DNA from: Herbaspirillum chlorophenolicum
GTDB taxonomy: Bacteria > Pseudomonadota > Gammaproteobacteria > Burkholderiales > Burkholderiaceae_D
Assembly (NCBI RefSeq): GCF_001189955.1
Contig: NZ_LFLT01000018.1
Location: 39,706-103,705, forward strand
Direction of reading: 5' to 3'
Length of the DNA stretch: 64,000 nucleotides
Of the stretch, positions 53,566-61,776 are shown one piece after another. Below the pieces are notes generated by a model. The model worked only from the letters and a program-made list of their open reading frames with translations, did not search any database and was not told the origin of the DNA. Both the position numbers and the translations under genes were made by a program. The number at the start of each line of letters is the position of its first letter. The stretch's first letter is position 1.

Positions 53566-54354
53566 ATGTTCAATTCCCGTAAATATATTGTTTTACTGGC
53601 AGCGTCCGTGGGCGCCTCGATGGCGGTCTCAACGGTACATGCCGCCGAGACGGTCGCCGTGGAAAATCCTTACGGACTGGCCGCGCTGTGGGCCGGTGGC
53701 GATATCGTGGCCAAAGCCACGCTGTTGATACTGGTGACGATGTCGGCGGCGAGCTGGTACGTCATCATCGCCAAGTTTCTCGACCAGATGCAGCTCGGGC
53801 GGCAAGGCCGGGACGCCGCCGACAAGTTCTGGAAGGCGGCGAGCGTTGCCGGGGGCATCACCCAACTCAAGGATGGCAGTCCTTACCGCTATATCGCGGA
53901 GACTGGCAATACCTCCAGCGAACACCATGAAGGGGCGCTGCTGGAGCAAATCGACCTCAATACCTGGATCACGATGTCCATCCAGCGTGCGGTAGAGAGG
54001 GTCAACAGCCGGCTGCAGAACGGAATGTCCCTGTTGGCCACGGTCGGTTCTACCGCTCCCTTTGTGGGCCTGTTCGGCACGGTGTGGGGCATTTACCATG
54101 CACTGACGGCAATCGGCGTGGCCGGCCAGGCATCCATCGACAAGGTGGCGGGGCCGGTAGGCGAAGCGCTGATCATGACGGCCATCGGATTGGCCGTAGC
54201 GGTGCCGGCAGTATTGGGATACAACTGGCTCATCAGGCGCAACAAGAGCGCCATGGAAGAGGTGCGCTCGTTCAGCGCCGACCTGCATGCGGTATTGCTG
54301 GGTGGTGCCATGCGTGCTGCACCGGGCGCGGCATTGTCCAAGAAGGTTGCCTGA
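53566..54354 (+). CDS. exbB: ExbB-type proton channel protein
   Basis: A 262-residue MotA/TolQ/ExbB protein: a signal-like N-terminus (ending VHAAET), three membrane helices (about 45-65, 155-180, 195-220) and the conserved ATVGSTAPFVGLFGTVWGIYHA (core GSTAPFVGLFGTVWGI). It works with ExbD to drive TonB from the proton gradient. Confidence 0.93.
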   Translation: MFNSRKYIVLLAASVGASMAVSTVHAAETVAVENPYGLAALWAGGDIVAKATLLILVTMSAASWYVIIAKFLDQMQLGRQGRDAADKFWKAASVAGGITQLKDGSPYRYIAETGNTSSEHHEGALLEQIDLNTWITMSIQRAVERVNSRLQNGMSLLATVGSTAPFVGLFGTVWGIYHALTAIGVAGQASIDKVAGPVGEALIMTAIGLAVAVPAVLGYNWLIRRNKSAMEEVRSFSADLHAVLLGGAMRAAPGAALSKKVA

Positions 54355-54356
54355 TC

Positions 54357-54785
54357 ATGGCGATGTCCTTGGGAGATGCCGGTGGCGGCGAGGAAGAGGT
54401 GATCGCTGCCATCAACACTACGCCGCTGGTCGATGTGATGCTGGTTCTGCTGATCATCTTTCTGATCACGGTGCCGGTCGTCACGCACACCGTTCCTATC
54501 AAGCTGCCCAATGAGATCAACCGGTTATACGAGCCCAAGGTAGAGAACATCAACCTTGCCGTACGCAGCGATGGCCACCTGTACTGGAACGACGAGTCCA
54601 TTGCCGGTCAGGCTGTCCTGCTTGAGCGACTCAAGAAAGTCGCGGCAATGAAGCCGCAACCAGGGATCAATATCCGGGGCGATCAAAACGCGCGCTACGA
54701 ATTCGTTGGCCGTACCATCCTCACGGCGCAACGCGCAGGTATCGTCAAGATCGGTTTCATCCTGGAACCTCCAGCGCGCAGTTGA
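54357..54785 (+). CDS. exbD: ExbD-type proton channel protein, first copy
   Basis: A 142-residue TolR/ExbD protein. A membrane helix carries the essential proton-binding Asp (INTTPLVDVMLVLLIIFLI; Asp in VDVM). The periplasmic domain follows. It lies two bases after exbB. Confidence 0.92.
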   Translation: MAMSLGDAGGGEEEVIAAINTTPLVDVMLVLLIIFLITVPVVTHTVPIKLPNEINRLYEPKVENINLAVRSDGHLYWNDESIAGQAVLLERLKKVAAMKPQPGINIRGDQNARYEFVGRTILTAQRAGIVKIGFILEPPARS

Positions 54786-54823
54786 ACTATCACCGCCGCA
54801 AAAAGGCGATATGGAGAAGCAGT

Positions 54824-55261
54824 ATGGCCATCAATACAGGCGCCCCGTCAGGTAGCGATGACGACGCACCGATGCTGGAAATGAATATGACGCCTCTCAT
54901 CGACGTCATGCTGGTGCTCATCATCATGTTCATCATCACCATCCCCATCCAGAATCACATGGTGGAACTGAACATGCCGGCGCCAGCACCGGCAGTTCAG
55001 CCGCCGCGCTTGCCGCAGACGCAGACGATCGATGTCACCGTCGATGGCACCCTTCTCTGGAATGGCGTCATCCTGGCTGGACGTGCCGAGCTGGAAGAAA
55101 AACTGGGAGAGGTCGCACGCCAGGCCGATCAGGATGAAGTCCATATCAGACCCAACAAGCTGGCACCGTATCGCGTAGTGGCGGCGGTATTGGCGGCAAC
55201 GCAACGGGCCGGCGTCATCAAGTTGGGGCTGGTGGGCAACGAGCAGTTCCTCGATTCCTGA
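54824..55261 (+). CDS. exbD: ExbD-type proton channel protein, second copy
   Basis: A 145-residue ExbD paralogue (MNMTPLIDVMLVLIIMFII, with the conserved Asp). The ATG at 54824 follows GGAGAAGC; an upstream TTG frame is less likely. Two unequal ExbD proteins with one ExbB are common in Xanthomonas-type TonB systems and imply a mixed ExbD dimer. Confidence 0.9.
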   Translation: MAINTGAPSGSDDDAPMLEMNMTPLIDVMLVLIIMFIITIPIQNHMVELNMPAPAPAVQPPRLPQTQTIDVTVDGTLLWNGVILAGRAELEEKLGEVARQADQDEVHIRPNKLAPYRVVAAVLAATQRAGVIKLGLVGNEQFLDS

Positions 55262-55286
55262 ACAAGCTCGTTGCCCGCTTTTCTTC

Positions 55287-55315
55287 CGGCTTGATACCGT
55301 GTTGGTGTCAAGCCG
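55287..55315. terminator. Possible terminator hairpin between convergent exbD and chaperone genes
   Basis: CGGCTTGATACC pairs with GGTGTCAAGCCG (one G-T wobble) around GTGTT. There is no adjacent T-run, so termination is uncertain; the right arm covers the chaperone stop codon. Confidence 0.4.
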
Positions 55316-55727
55316 CTTCGGTCTCCAGAAAATAAGATTGCTTCCAGTTGGCGACCACCGCCACATGCTTGAGCATGCTCTGCATGGTCTGCGCCGGATC
55401 CATGGCCGCCAGCGGCAGCGCCGACATGGCAAGAACATGACCAGAGCCGGGATCCATCGAAAATACCGGGGAGTGCAATCCGTGCATGTCGCGATTGGCC
55501 GCCAATAGCGCTTCGAGGATGGCGCAGCGGTTTTCCTTCGGCGCTTCGCCAAAGTCGCAAACGATAGCGACGTTTTCCTCTCCCCACTGCGCTGCATCAT
55601 GTGCGATCATGAACGGCACACCATTCAGGTCGAGCCGCAGTATGCCAGGAGCGGGATCCAGCGTTAGGCCCATTTCCTTGCTCAACTCGTGTACGAAGGT
55701 TTCAAAAGTGGCTTGCGTCTTCATCAT
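55308..55727 (-). CDS. Class I T3SS effector chaperone
   Basis: A 139-residue acidic CesT-like protein: N-terminal helix (TFETFVHELSKEMGL), strands (ILRLDLNGVPFMIAH; NVAIVCDFG), then helix and strands. It shares the layout and the xVxCDFG...P strand end with the chaperone at 18251. Its start overlaps the stop of the 906-residue effector gene (ATGA), so the client precedes the chaperone here. Confidence 0.8.
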   Translation of the reverse strand: MMKTQATFETFVHELSKEMGLTLDPAPGILRLDLNGVPFMIAHDAAQWGEENVAIVCDFGEAPKENRCAILEALLAANRDMHGLHSPVFSMDPGSGHVLAMSALPLAAMDPAQTMQSMLKHVAVVANWKQSYFLETEAA

Positions 55728-58444
55728 GTAATGTCCAGTACTTTGTCGTTGTGGGGACGGGCCTGCGCATTCGTTTGATCTTGCCGATCCTGGGGCTCGT
55801 CTGTCACCTCCGCGATGCGCTCCGAGTCTCCCAAAGCCTCTTGCTGGGCCAGTCTGTCGAGCTGTGCGTGTGCTTCTCTGATCAGCTTGGCTGCCTGCTT
55901 CTTGATGCCGGGACCGGTGAAGATGCGCTCTCCGGCGTAGTCGGTAACAGCCCGGCGGGCGGAATAAAGATAATGCTCCCTGAACATCTCGATGAACGAA
56001 GGTCTGCCTTCTCGCCTGGTAAAGAACTCCCGTCGTACGCGAGCCGTATTGACTGCCTGTGGTCCGCCCCAGGCGGCGAGTACGGCAAATCCGAGCGGCA
56101 GGGCAGATAGGCCCATCATGACGTAGGAAAAAGTTCTTGAGTGATCGTTCGGTCCTTCGCCGGGAGTGCAGGTAAAGGTCTCGGGACGAGACCTGCGCGC
56201 CATGCCGGCGCCAGCCTGCAGCAGGAAGAAGAAGCCGGTGCCGCCGACCCCCATGAAGGTTGCGCGGGCAATTTGTACTACCAGTGCGGGGACGATATAA
56301 CCGGGCATGTTCCAGCGCGTCGTGATTGCATCCTTGGTGTTGCCCAGCCAGTTTTTTTCGCCCAGGAACACATTGGCGATGGCTTGCGTGGTCTCGTATG
56401 TGAGGCGTGTGTAGTCGAACGGCAAGAGAATCCGGTCCAATTGGTGATGCCGGAGTTTTTTCAGCAGATCCTGCACCTGAGCCATCGACTTCGGCTCTTT
56501 GAGCAGCTTGCCGGCCGCGAGGTCGTGATTAGTAACGATCCTGTCAGCATCGGATGCGGACGCATCGATATGCGGTCGTACCCTTAACGTCTGTAGCAAC
56601 GCGTGCTCGTAGGGGGTCAAGGACTTGTCTCGGCGCGCCTGGTATTCCTGGGCTTCTTCTATGTTCTGGGCCGCCGGAGCTGTCTTCCAGCCGTCGATGT
56701 TAAGGGTGCTGCCTCGCGCCTTGTCCTCCAGGCGCGTACGCACCGCCAACTCCAGCGGCGTCAGCACGGCAGCTTCGGCGCGCGCCATTTCTGCCCATTC
56801 CAGGACCTGCTCCCGCTTCACATCGACGAAATCATCGACCTCCAGCAGCTCACGGGTTTCGTATTTCTTTTGCAGCTGCTCCAGCTGACCGGCCAATGCG
56901 GGCGGAAGCGGACCTTGTCGGAGCGCTTTCGCCGCCGCCAGCGAATCGAGTCCCAGCGCGTCGCGCAGTAGCTCAAACGGGGTGTCAGTCTCGTATTTGG
57001 CCTGCAGAGATGCGAGGTTCCTAACGGCTTCCGGGGTTGGTTCTTCGTCGTTGGCAGGTGCCTCGAGCGTCAAAAGCTTGTTCAGCTCTTCCAGTACCAT
57101 CAGTTTTCCGAGTTCCTCGAGCGCTCCATCGCAATTGGCCAGTGCCGGACCTTCACAGCTTGACTTGAATTCATTCCAGCGCTCCCTTACCTCGGGACTC
57201 ATGGGGGGAGAGAATTTCGCCAGGTTGAATCCGCCGGCTTCGTCAAACGTCTTGATCAGTTTGGCGGTTGTGTCGAACTGCTTGGCGATTTTTTCAAGCA
57301 CCGCATCGCAGCGGGTCGTAATGCCGTCGCCGATCAACCACATTTGTTGCACATATCGCGCTCTGAACATGTCACGAACTTCATCCTTGGTCTGGACCAG
57401 TCCGGAAGAAATGTTCGCGGCCATGATCAAGCGTCCCTCGCGCATCCGATCCGTCGGCGCAGCTGCCAGCTGCAACAATTGCACCATGGCGGCCGTGCCC
57501 ATCTGTACGTAGAAGGCATACTGACTTCCTTTGCAGTCCTTGTTCTGCGCAAATGAAATGTATTGCGTCAGGTTCAGCAAGATCTGTTTCAGGGCCGACA
57601 GGGTTGATTGTGCCCAGCGTCCATGGTCGAAACTGTCGTCATGTATTTCGCGGCGATAGCGCGCCTCCATTGCCGCTTCGCTGGCGTCAAGCGCCTGTTC
57701 AAGCTTGTTCTTGGTCTCCTGCGAAGGAGCGCTTTCCACCGCTGCCAGCGCTTCCTTTAGCTTCTTGTTGGTGGCAGTCATTTCGGTCGAGGTGGCGGCC
57801 AGGGTTTTGGCGCCTTCCAGGTTCCTGCTGCGCCCCGGAATCCCGGCATCGCGCGCAAAGTCGAAGCCGTAGAATGCCGCATTGAAGACGTGGACGCTCA
57901 AGTAGGGTTGATACACCTGCGCCAGCAGCGACCAGCCGAACGACACCAGGGCCGCATTGCTTTTTGGGCCGAGGCCGCCATACAGAGTTGGCAAAATGCC
58001 GATCGCATTGTTCACGGCGCCAGCAGCCTGAAGGGCCAGTGCCTCACGGACCAGCTCCTTGGCTGCGGCGCTCGGATCGACCTTGAGCGCTTCAAAGATA
58101 TGATCCACGTATTCCATCGCTTTATCGCTTCGACTATTCACGTCGAGCGTCAGCAGCAATTTGTTTATCTCGAGCACGGTGGCCATGCTTTCGTCGGAAA
58201 TCGGGCGATGGCTGGTTTGCATGACAACGTCATGATGCAAGGTATTCAAGGCGTGCGCTCGGTCGTGCTGATATTTCCGTTGTAATGGATTGCTGCCGCG
58301 ATGCTGCAAGGACAATCCCTCGACAGGGGGCATGTCGATGGCGATGTGCGCGTCTCGTAGATTTTCCGTGCGTGCTGTCTGTAGATTGATGTTATCCAGT
58401 TCCAGCTCCGGAATGCGGGGCGAATTATTGGAGATCGGTTGCAT
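55724..58444 (-). CDS. Large candidate T3SS effector
   Basis: A 906-residue protein beginning MQPISNNSPRIP: Pro3, Ile4, Ser/Asn-rich and no acidic residue in the first 12, a textbook P. syringae-type export signal. Long helical/coiled segments fill residues 210-650. Two or three hydrophobic helices occur at about 710-735 and 765-790 (VVQIARATFMGVGGTGFFFL; MMGLSALPLGFAVLAAWGG), followed by a basic-acidic C-terminus. Its own chaperone gene overlaps its stop. No family recognised. A three-mismatch hrp-like sequence at 58541-58569 is too weak to call. Confidence 0.68.
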   Translation of the reverse strand: MQPISNNSPRIPELELDNINLQTARTENLRDAHIAIDMPPVEGLSLQHRGSNPLQRKYQHDRAHALNTLHHDVVMQTSHRPISDESMATVLEINKLLLTLDVNSRSDKAMEYVDHIFEALKVDPSAAAKELVREALALQAAGAVNNAIGILPTLYGGLGPKSNAALVSFGWSLLAQVYQPYLSVHVFNAAFYGFDFARDAGIPGRSRNLEGAKTLAATSTEMTATNKKLKEALAAVESAPSQETKNKLEQALDASEAAMEARYRREIHDDSFDHGRWAQSTLSALKQILLNLTQYISFAQNKDCKGSQYAFYVQMGTAAMVQLLQLAAAPTDRMREGRLIMAANISSGLVQTKDEVRDMFRARYVQQMWLIGDGITTRCDAVLEKIAKQFDTTAKLIKTFDEAGGFNLAKFSPPMSPEVRERWNEFKSSCEGPALANCDGALEELGKLMVLEELNKLLTLEAPANDEEPTPEAVRNLASLQAKYETDTPFELLRDALGLDSLAAAKALRQGPLPPALAGQLEQLQKKYETRELLEVDDFVDVKREQVLEWAEMARAEAAVLTPLELAVRTRLEDKARGSTLNIDGWKTAPAAQNIEEAQEYQARRDKSLTPYEHALLQTLRVRPHIDASASDADRIVTNHDLAAGKLLKEPKSMAQVQDLLKKLRHHQLDRILLPFDYTRLTYETTQAIANVFLGEKNWLGNTKDAITTRWNMPGYIVPALVVQIARATFMGVGGTGFFFLLQAGAGMARRSRPETFTCTPGEGPNDHSRTFSYVMMGLSALPLGFAVLAAWGGPQAVNTARVRREFFTRREGRPSFIEMFREHYLYSARRAVTDYAGERIFTGPGIKKQAAKLIREAHAQLDRLAQQEALGDSERIAEVTDEPQDRQDQTNAQARPHNDKVLDIT

Positions 58445-58612
58445 GATGATTTTCTAAAAATATTAATGAATGCGATTGTGTTTCTCGATATTCCACTGGC
58501 TGGCATAAAAGGGCATGGCCTGTGCAAGCAGTGGAATGAAGCGTTGGGATGGCGGTCGATGGACGTTCCCATCGGGTCGCGCAAGGCGGCCCGATGGCAG
58601 ATGATGGTCAGA

Positions 58613-60673
58613 TCAGAGGTCGTTGATTTTTTCTTCGATTTCTATCTTGGCTTCAACGATCTGGTCAGCATCACCGCTTCGCAGTGCTTGGAAGTATTGT
58701 TTGACCGGCTCTTCGAGATTCTTGCGCAGGCCAGACTGGTTAAGTTCGATGGCGCTCAGAACGGTATCGTATTCCAGCGCCAGGTAAACCTGATCCACCT
58801 CCGCCGCGGCATGCCGGGCGCATTGTTGCAATGCCGGATCAGACGACTGGAAGATGTCGCGGTAGCCAACGCGGTCTTTGTAGGTCAGACCCGGCCCCTG
58901 ATCGGTGGCGAATTTCATCCCAACGCTAGCGGCCATTACCTCGTCATAGCTGTGATGGCGCTTATTGCCGACCAGGGCCGCCAACAAGATGGCGCGGAAT
59001 GTTTCCAGGGAGGGGAAGGGGATCGGCTGGTCTTTCTGTTCTTTCCTTTGCGCGGCCCATTTATCCACGGCCGCGCAATACAGGTTGAGGTAGCCCAGCG
59101 TATGTCCGCTCATGCCTCCCACGATCGGCCGCTGATTGTTATAAGCGCTGTCGTACCAGTCTTTTTGCTTGCTGATGAAATCTCGCTTCAGAAAATCGGA
59201 CGAATAGTGGATGCCGAATTCCGAGTCGCGGATATGAAATTCCGCTGAGTCTCTTGGGATGTTGAGCTTACGGCGAATCTCTTTGATGTACTTCTCGCAT
59301 GCGACTTCAGGTTTTTCCAGGATGTTGCCGTGCACGCCGGCCACGTTCATCAATCCTACTTCCCGTTCCGAGGTCACCAGCGGATGGCGATAGTCGAGTT
59401 CTTCGGCGTTGATATGAGTATTGTAGGTCTGCTCGAAACTTTCGCCGCCATGCAAGTGCGCATCGGACCAAGGAATCTCCGCGATGTCGCCATAGAGGAA
59501 TTTTCGTTCGTCCTCGTTGGCGGCGGTCCAGATCTCTTCGATGGAAAGCTGGTCTGACGGTTTCCCGGTTTCTTTGGCGATGCCGGACATCAGCTTATTG
59601 AATTTCCGGCTGTATTTCTCATCCTGGATATGTTTTCCTGACCGTTCCGGAAGACGTTTTTCGCGGAATTGATACACGCCGTTTTCCAGTGATTTCTTCA
59701 TCGCCTTCGACAGTTCATTCCATTCTGCTTCGGCCACACCCGTTCCCAGATTGCGTTGGTTCATCAACGGCACCAGGCCGCTTTCCCTGGTGCGATAGTC
59801 GGCAAGGGGTTTGAGCAACAAGTGGCCGTAGCAGTTTTTGCCGATCGGGATGGAGCGGTCCGGGTCGCGCGTGATGGTGCTTAAGTGATAGATCCAATAT
59901 TCCATGCTGTTCTCGATGCCCTGCTTGTACTCCACCGATCCACCGAAATAAGGAAACTGGCCAAACAACATCTTGAGCAACTTCATGTAACCGATGACGC
60001 TGGCCTTCTCGGTTTCGTCCACGTCTTTGGAGATCGGATGTTTCGCGAGAAATGCCGTGATGGTTGAATCACTACCATCGCGCTCCTCGAATAATCTCTT
60101 GAGGGGCTCCAGCGGGAAGTAGTTCTGGAATTTGTTGAACAAAAAATCAAGACGGCTGGATCGATGTTCCTTCCCCAAGGGGGCATCGGGGGGGAGCACG
60201 ATCGACTCGATGTCGAGCTGCTTGTGAATGAGCTCGATGATCTTCTTCAGTTCCGCCGTAAAGTGCGGTTCGTGTTCGATCGCATGTTGCAGTTTTTCTT
60301 CGAACATCAAATTGAGGTCCAACACCAGGTTCGCCGCCACGTTGGCGGCCCTGCTATGCGTGCCGCGGTCGCCGTAGGTGGTAGCGATCACGGTCGGCGT
60401 TTCGCTACTCAGACGTGGTTTGCTAAGCAAGAGGCCGGTTTCCCGGCAGAGGTTGACGCTGTTTGCAAGAAATGGCTTGGAACGATGGGGCGAGTGCAGA
60501 TTTTTTTCAGCCAGCTTGGTCTGTACGAAGACGCGGCCGGAATTTTCCGGACCGCGCACCGTGCCGCTGGACGCGGTCGGCACCACCACCTGTTTGGCTT
60601 GTGCTTGGGAAGTGGGAGGGGATGAATCGGGTATTGGATCGAAGGATGTCTTTCGGCTTGTGGTTGGAAACAT
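58613..60673 (-). CDS. Candidate T3SS effector with an amidohydrolase-like HxH motif
   Basis: A 686-residue protein. Its first 35 residues are Ser/Thr/Pro/Gln-rich (MFPTTSRKTSFDPIPDSS), as in secreted effectors, although Asp12 is acidic. The central part contains IPWSDAHLHGGESF (about residue 410), resembling the first metal-binding strand (DxHxH) of adenosine-deaminase-like amidohydrolases, with further His at VAGVHGN and KRHHSYDE. No classical signal peptide or chaperone gene. Codon use is less GC-rich than the housekeeping genes, suggesting transfer. Function unproven. Confidence 0.55.
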   Translation of the reverse strand: MFPTTSRKTSFDPIPDSSPPTSQAQAKQVVVPTASSGTVRGPENSGRVFVQTKLAEKNLHSPHRSKPFLANSVNLCRETGLLLSKPRLSSETPTVIATTYGDRGTHSRAANVAANLVLDLNLMFEEKLQHAIEHEPHFTAELKKIIELIHKQLDIESIVLPPDAPLGKEHRSSRLDFLFNKFQNYFPLEPLKRLFEERDGSDSTITAFLAKHPISKDVDETEKASVIGYMKLLKMLFGQFPYFGGSVEYKQGIENSMEYWIYHLSTITRDPDRSIPIGKNCYGHLLLKPLADYRTRESGLVPLMNQRNLGTGVAEAEWNELSKAMKKSLENGVYQFREKRLPERSGKHIQDEKYSRKFNKLMSGIAKETGKPSDQLSIEEIWTAANEDERKFLYGDIAEIPWSDAHLHGGESFEQTYNTHINAEELDYRHPLVTSEREVGLMNVAGVHGNILEKPEVACEKYIKEIRRKLNIPRDSAEFHIRDSEFGIHYSSDFLKRDFISKQKDWYDSAYNNQRPIVGGMSGHTLGYLNLYCAAVDKWAAQRKEQKDQPIPFPSLETFRAILLAALVGNKRHHSYDEVMAASVGMKFATDQGPGLTYKDRVGYRDIFQSSDPALQQCARHAAAEVDQVYLALEYDTVLSAIELNQSGLRKNLEEPVKQYFQALRSGDADQIVEAKIEIEEKINDL

Positions 60674-61146
60674 GTTTGTATTCCTTTAGAAAATCTCCGC
60701 CCGCACGATTCAATTTGAACAGGCGAAGAAGGATAAATAAGCGCAGCAACTTGATGATCGTTTCGGACCATGCCTCTGCGTCGTTAAAGATTTTTCGATA
60801 AGCGCACGAATGTCGCGAGCGGTACTGGCTGAGTGCATTGACATGTGGGATGGCCTGACAAAATCTCTTCGCACGTGTGGACCCATCAGCGCCAAATTGC
60901 GACGATGGAATACGAAAAAATCACCGATGGGTGGTGGGTTGTCGATGCATGTTCCTGCTTCATAAAAATGTCATTTAAATGAAACGGGAATGTCATGTTT
61001 GATCAATGAAACCCGCTCTGCATAAGGCTTTCAGAGAAAACGTTTACTGTGAGTCGTAACGCGATGATGATGTGTCGTTACGATGGAGTTGGAAAAATAT
61101 CGACTTACAACAGTGTTAGATTTTGATGATTTAATAGATTATTTTT
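60674..61146. other. AT-richer intergenic region
   Basis: About 470 bases upstream of the minus-strand effector. Composition is distinctly lower in GC than the rest. No gene, hrp box or clear promoter seen. Confidence 0.5.
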
Positions 61147-61476
61147 TTGATCGAATATGACGTGATTGCAATCGATCTGGAGGAAGAAAAACTGCGCGAA
61201 AGCTATCTGCTGCCAGATGTGAAGGGTCGCAACGCGACGAATATATCGAGGGGGCCGCAGTTGTCTAACTGCGTCACTACACAAACCGGCGTCAACAATT
61301 CGCCGACGCTGATAAAGCGCAGGGTTCGCACGTCACGGTCGGTCGCTGACGGTGATATCGTTATCATTGGTAGTCTGGAAGAGAACCGTGAAAGCTCAGG
61401 CTGTGCTGGCTTTTCGTCTTCCGGCTTCTTCAATGATGCTATATGTAGCAGTTACCGTAGCGACCGGGGCGGTTGA
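61147..61476 (+). pseudogene. Relic of a secretin (GspD/pIV-like) gene, 3' part
   Basis: The frame reads QLSNCVTTQTGVNNSPTLIKRRVRTS and then ADGDIVIIGSLEENRESS (in pieces), matching the C-terminal core of type II/filamentous-phage secretins (TGVNNSPTL-KR, VADGDxVxxGGLxE). The conserved Gly-Gly is GS, stray cysteines interrupt the core, and the frame ends before the final strand. It has only a TTG start with no ribosome site, so it is a decayed fragment rather than a gene. Confidence 0.65.
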
Positions 61477-61669
61477 GCTGCGCTAGCGCACTGCGTAGCC
61501 GTGAATCCAGCATGTGGCGACGTGGCTTCGGGCGTGATGAATGTATTGCAGGGGCGGCACGAGCGTAATGACGATGCTCTTGGCATTCCCGTGTACGAAA
61601 GCGCTTTTATGGATTCCGGACATTCAGTCGTTCAAAGACGGACTACATGGTGCTGCATGGTGCTTCCCC
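61477..61669. other. Non-coding stretch
   Basis: About 190 bases between the secretin relic and the tRNA scar with no recognisable gene or signal. Confidence 0.4.
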
Positions 61670-61699
61670 AAAAAAAGACCAACTCCGAAGAGTTGGTCT
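61670..61699 (-). terminator. Terminator downstream of the tRNA fragment
   Basis: On the minus strand AGACCAACTC / GAGTTGGTCT (10 bp, perfect) with loop TTCG, followed by seven T. It is the kind of terminator that ends a tRNA transcript and fits the orientation of the adjacent tRNA fragment. Confidence 0.85.
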
Positions 61700-61715
61700 A
61701 AGTGCGTGATTTAAT

Positions 61716-61760
61716 TGGTGCCGGTAGATGGAATCAAACCGTCGACCTACTAATTACGAA
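61716..61760 (-). other. 3' half of a tRNA-Thr(CGT) gene: att-like scar
   Basis: Read on the minus strand this is anticodon loop TTCGTAA, 3' anticodon-stem strand, variable loop, T arm and acceptor strand ending CACCGGC-like CCGGCACCA. Immediately upstream the sequence no longer pairs with the anticodon stem, so the 5' half is absent. The T loop has TTTGATT (conserved C56 lost) and one stem mismatch, so it is vestigial. A tRNA 3' half from the anticodon loop onward is the classical core copied by tyrosine-recombinase elements. Confidence 0.75.
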
Positions 61761-61776
61761 GAACCCGAGCATGCTC

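Noticed and set aside
58541..58569. Minus-strand GGAACG-N16-CCAACGC as an hrp box for the 906-residue candidate effector
   Set aside because: Three mismatches to consensus; left as a possibility only.
61716..61760. Functional tRNA gene
   Set aside because: Only the 3' half is present; the 5' sequence does not form D or anticodon stems and C56 is lost.
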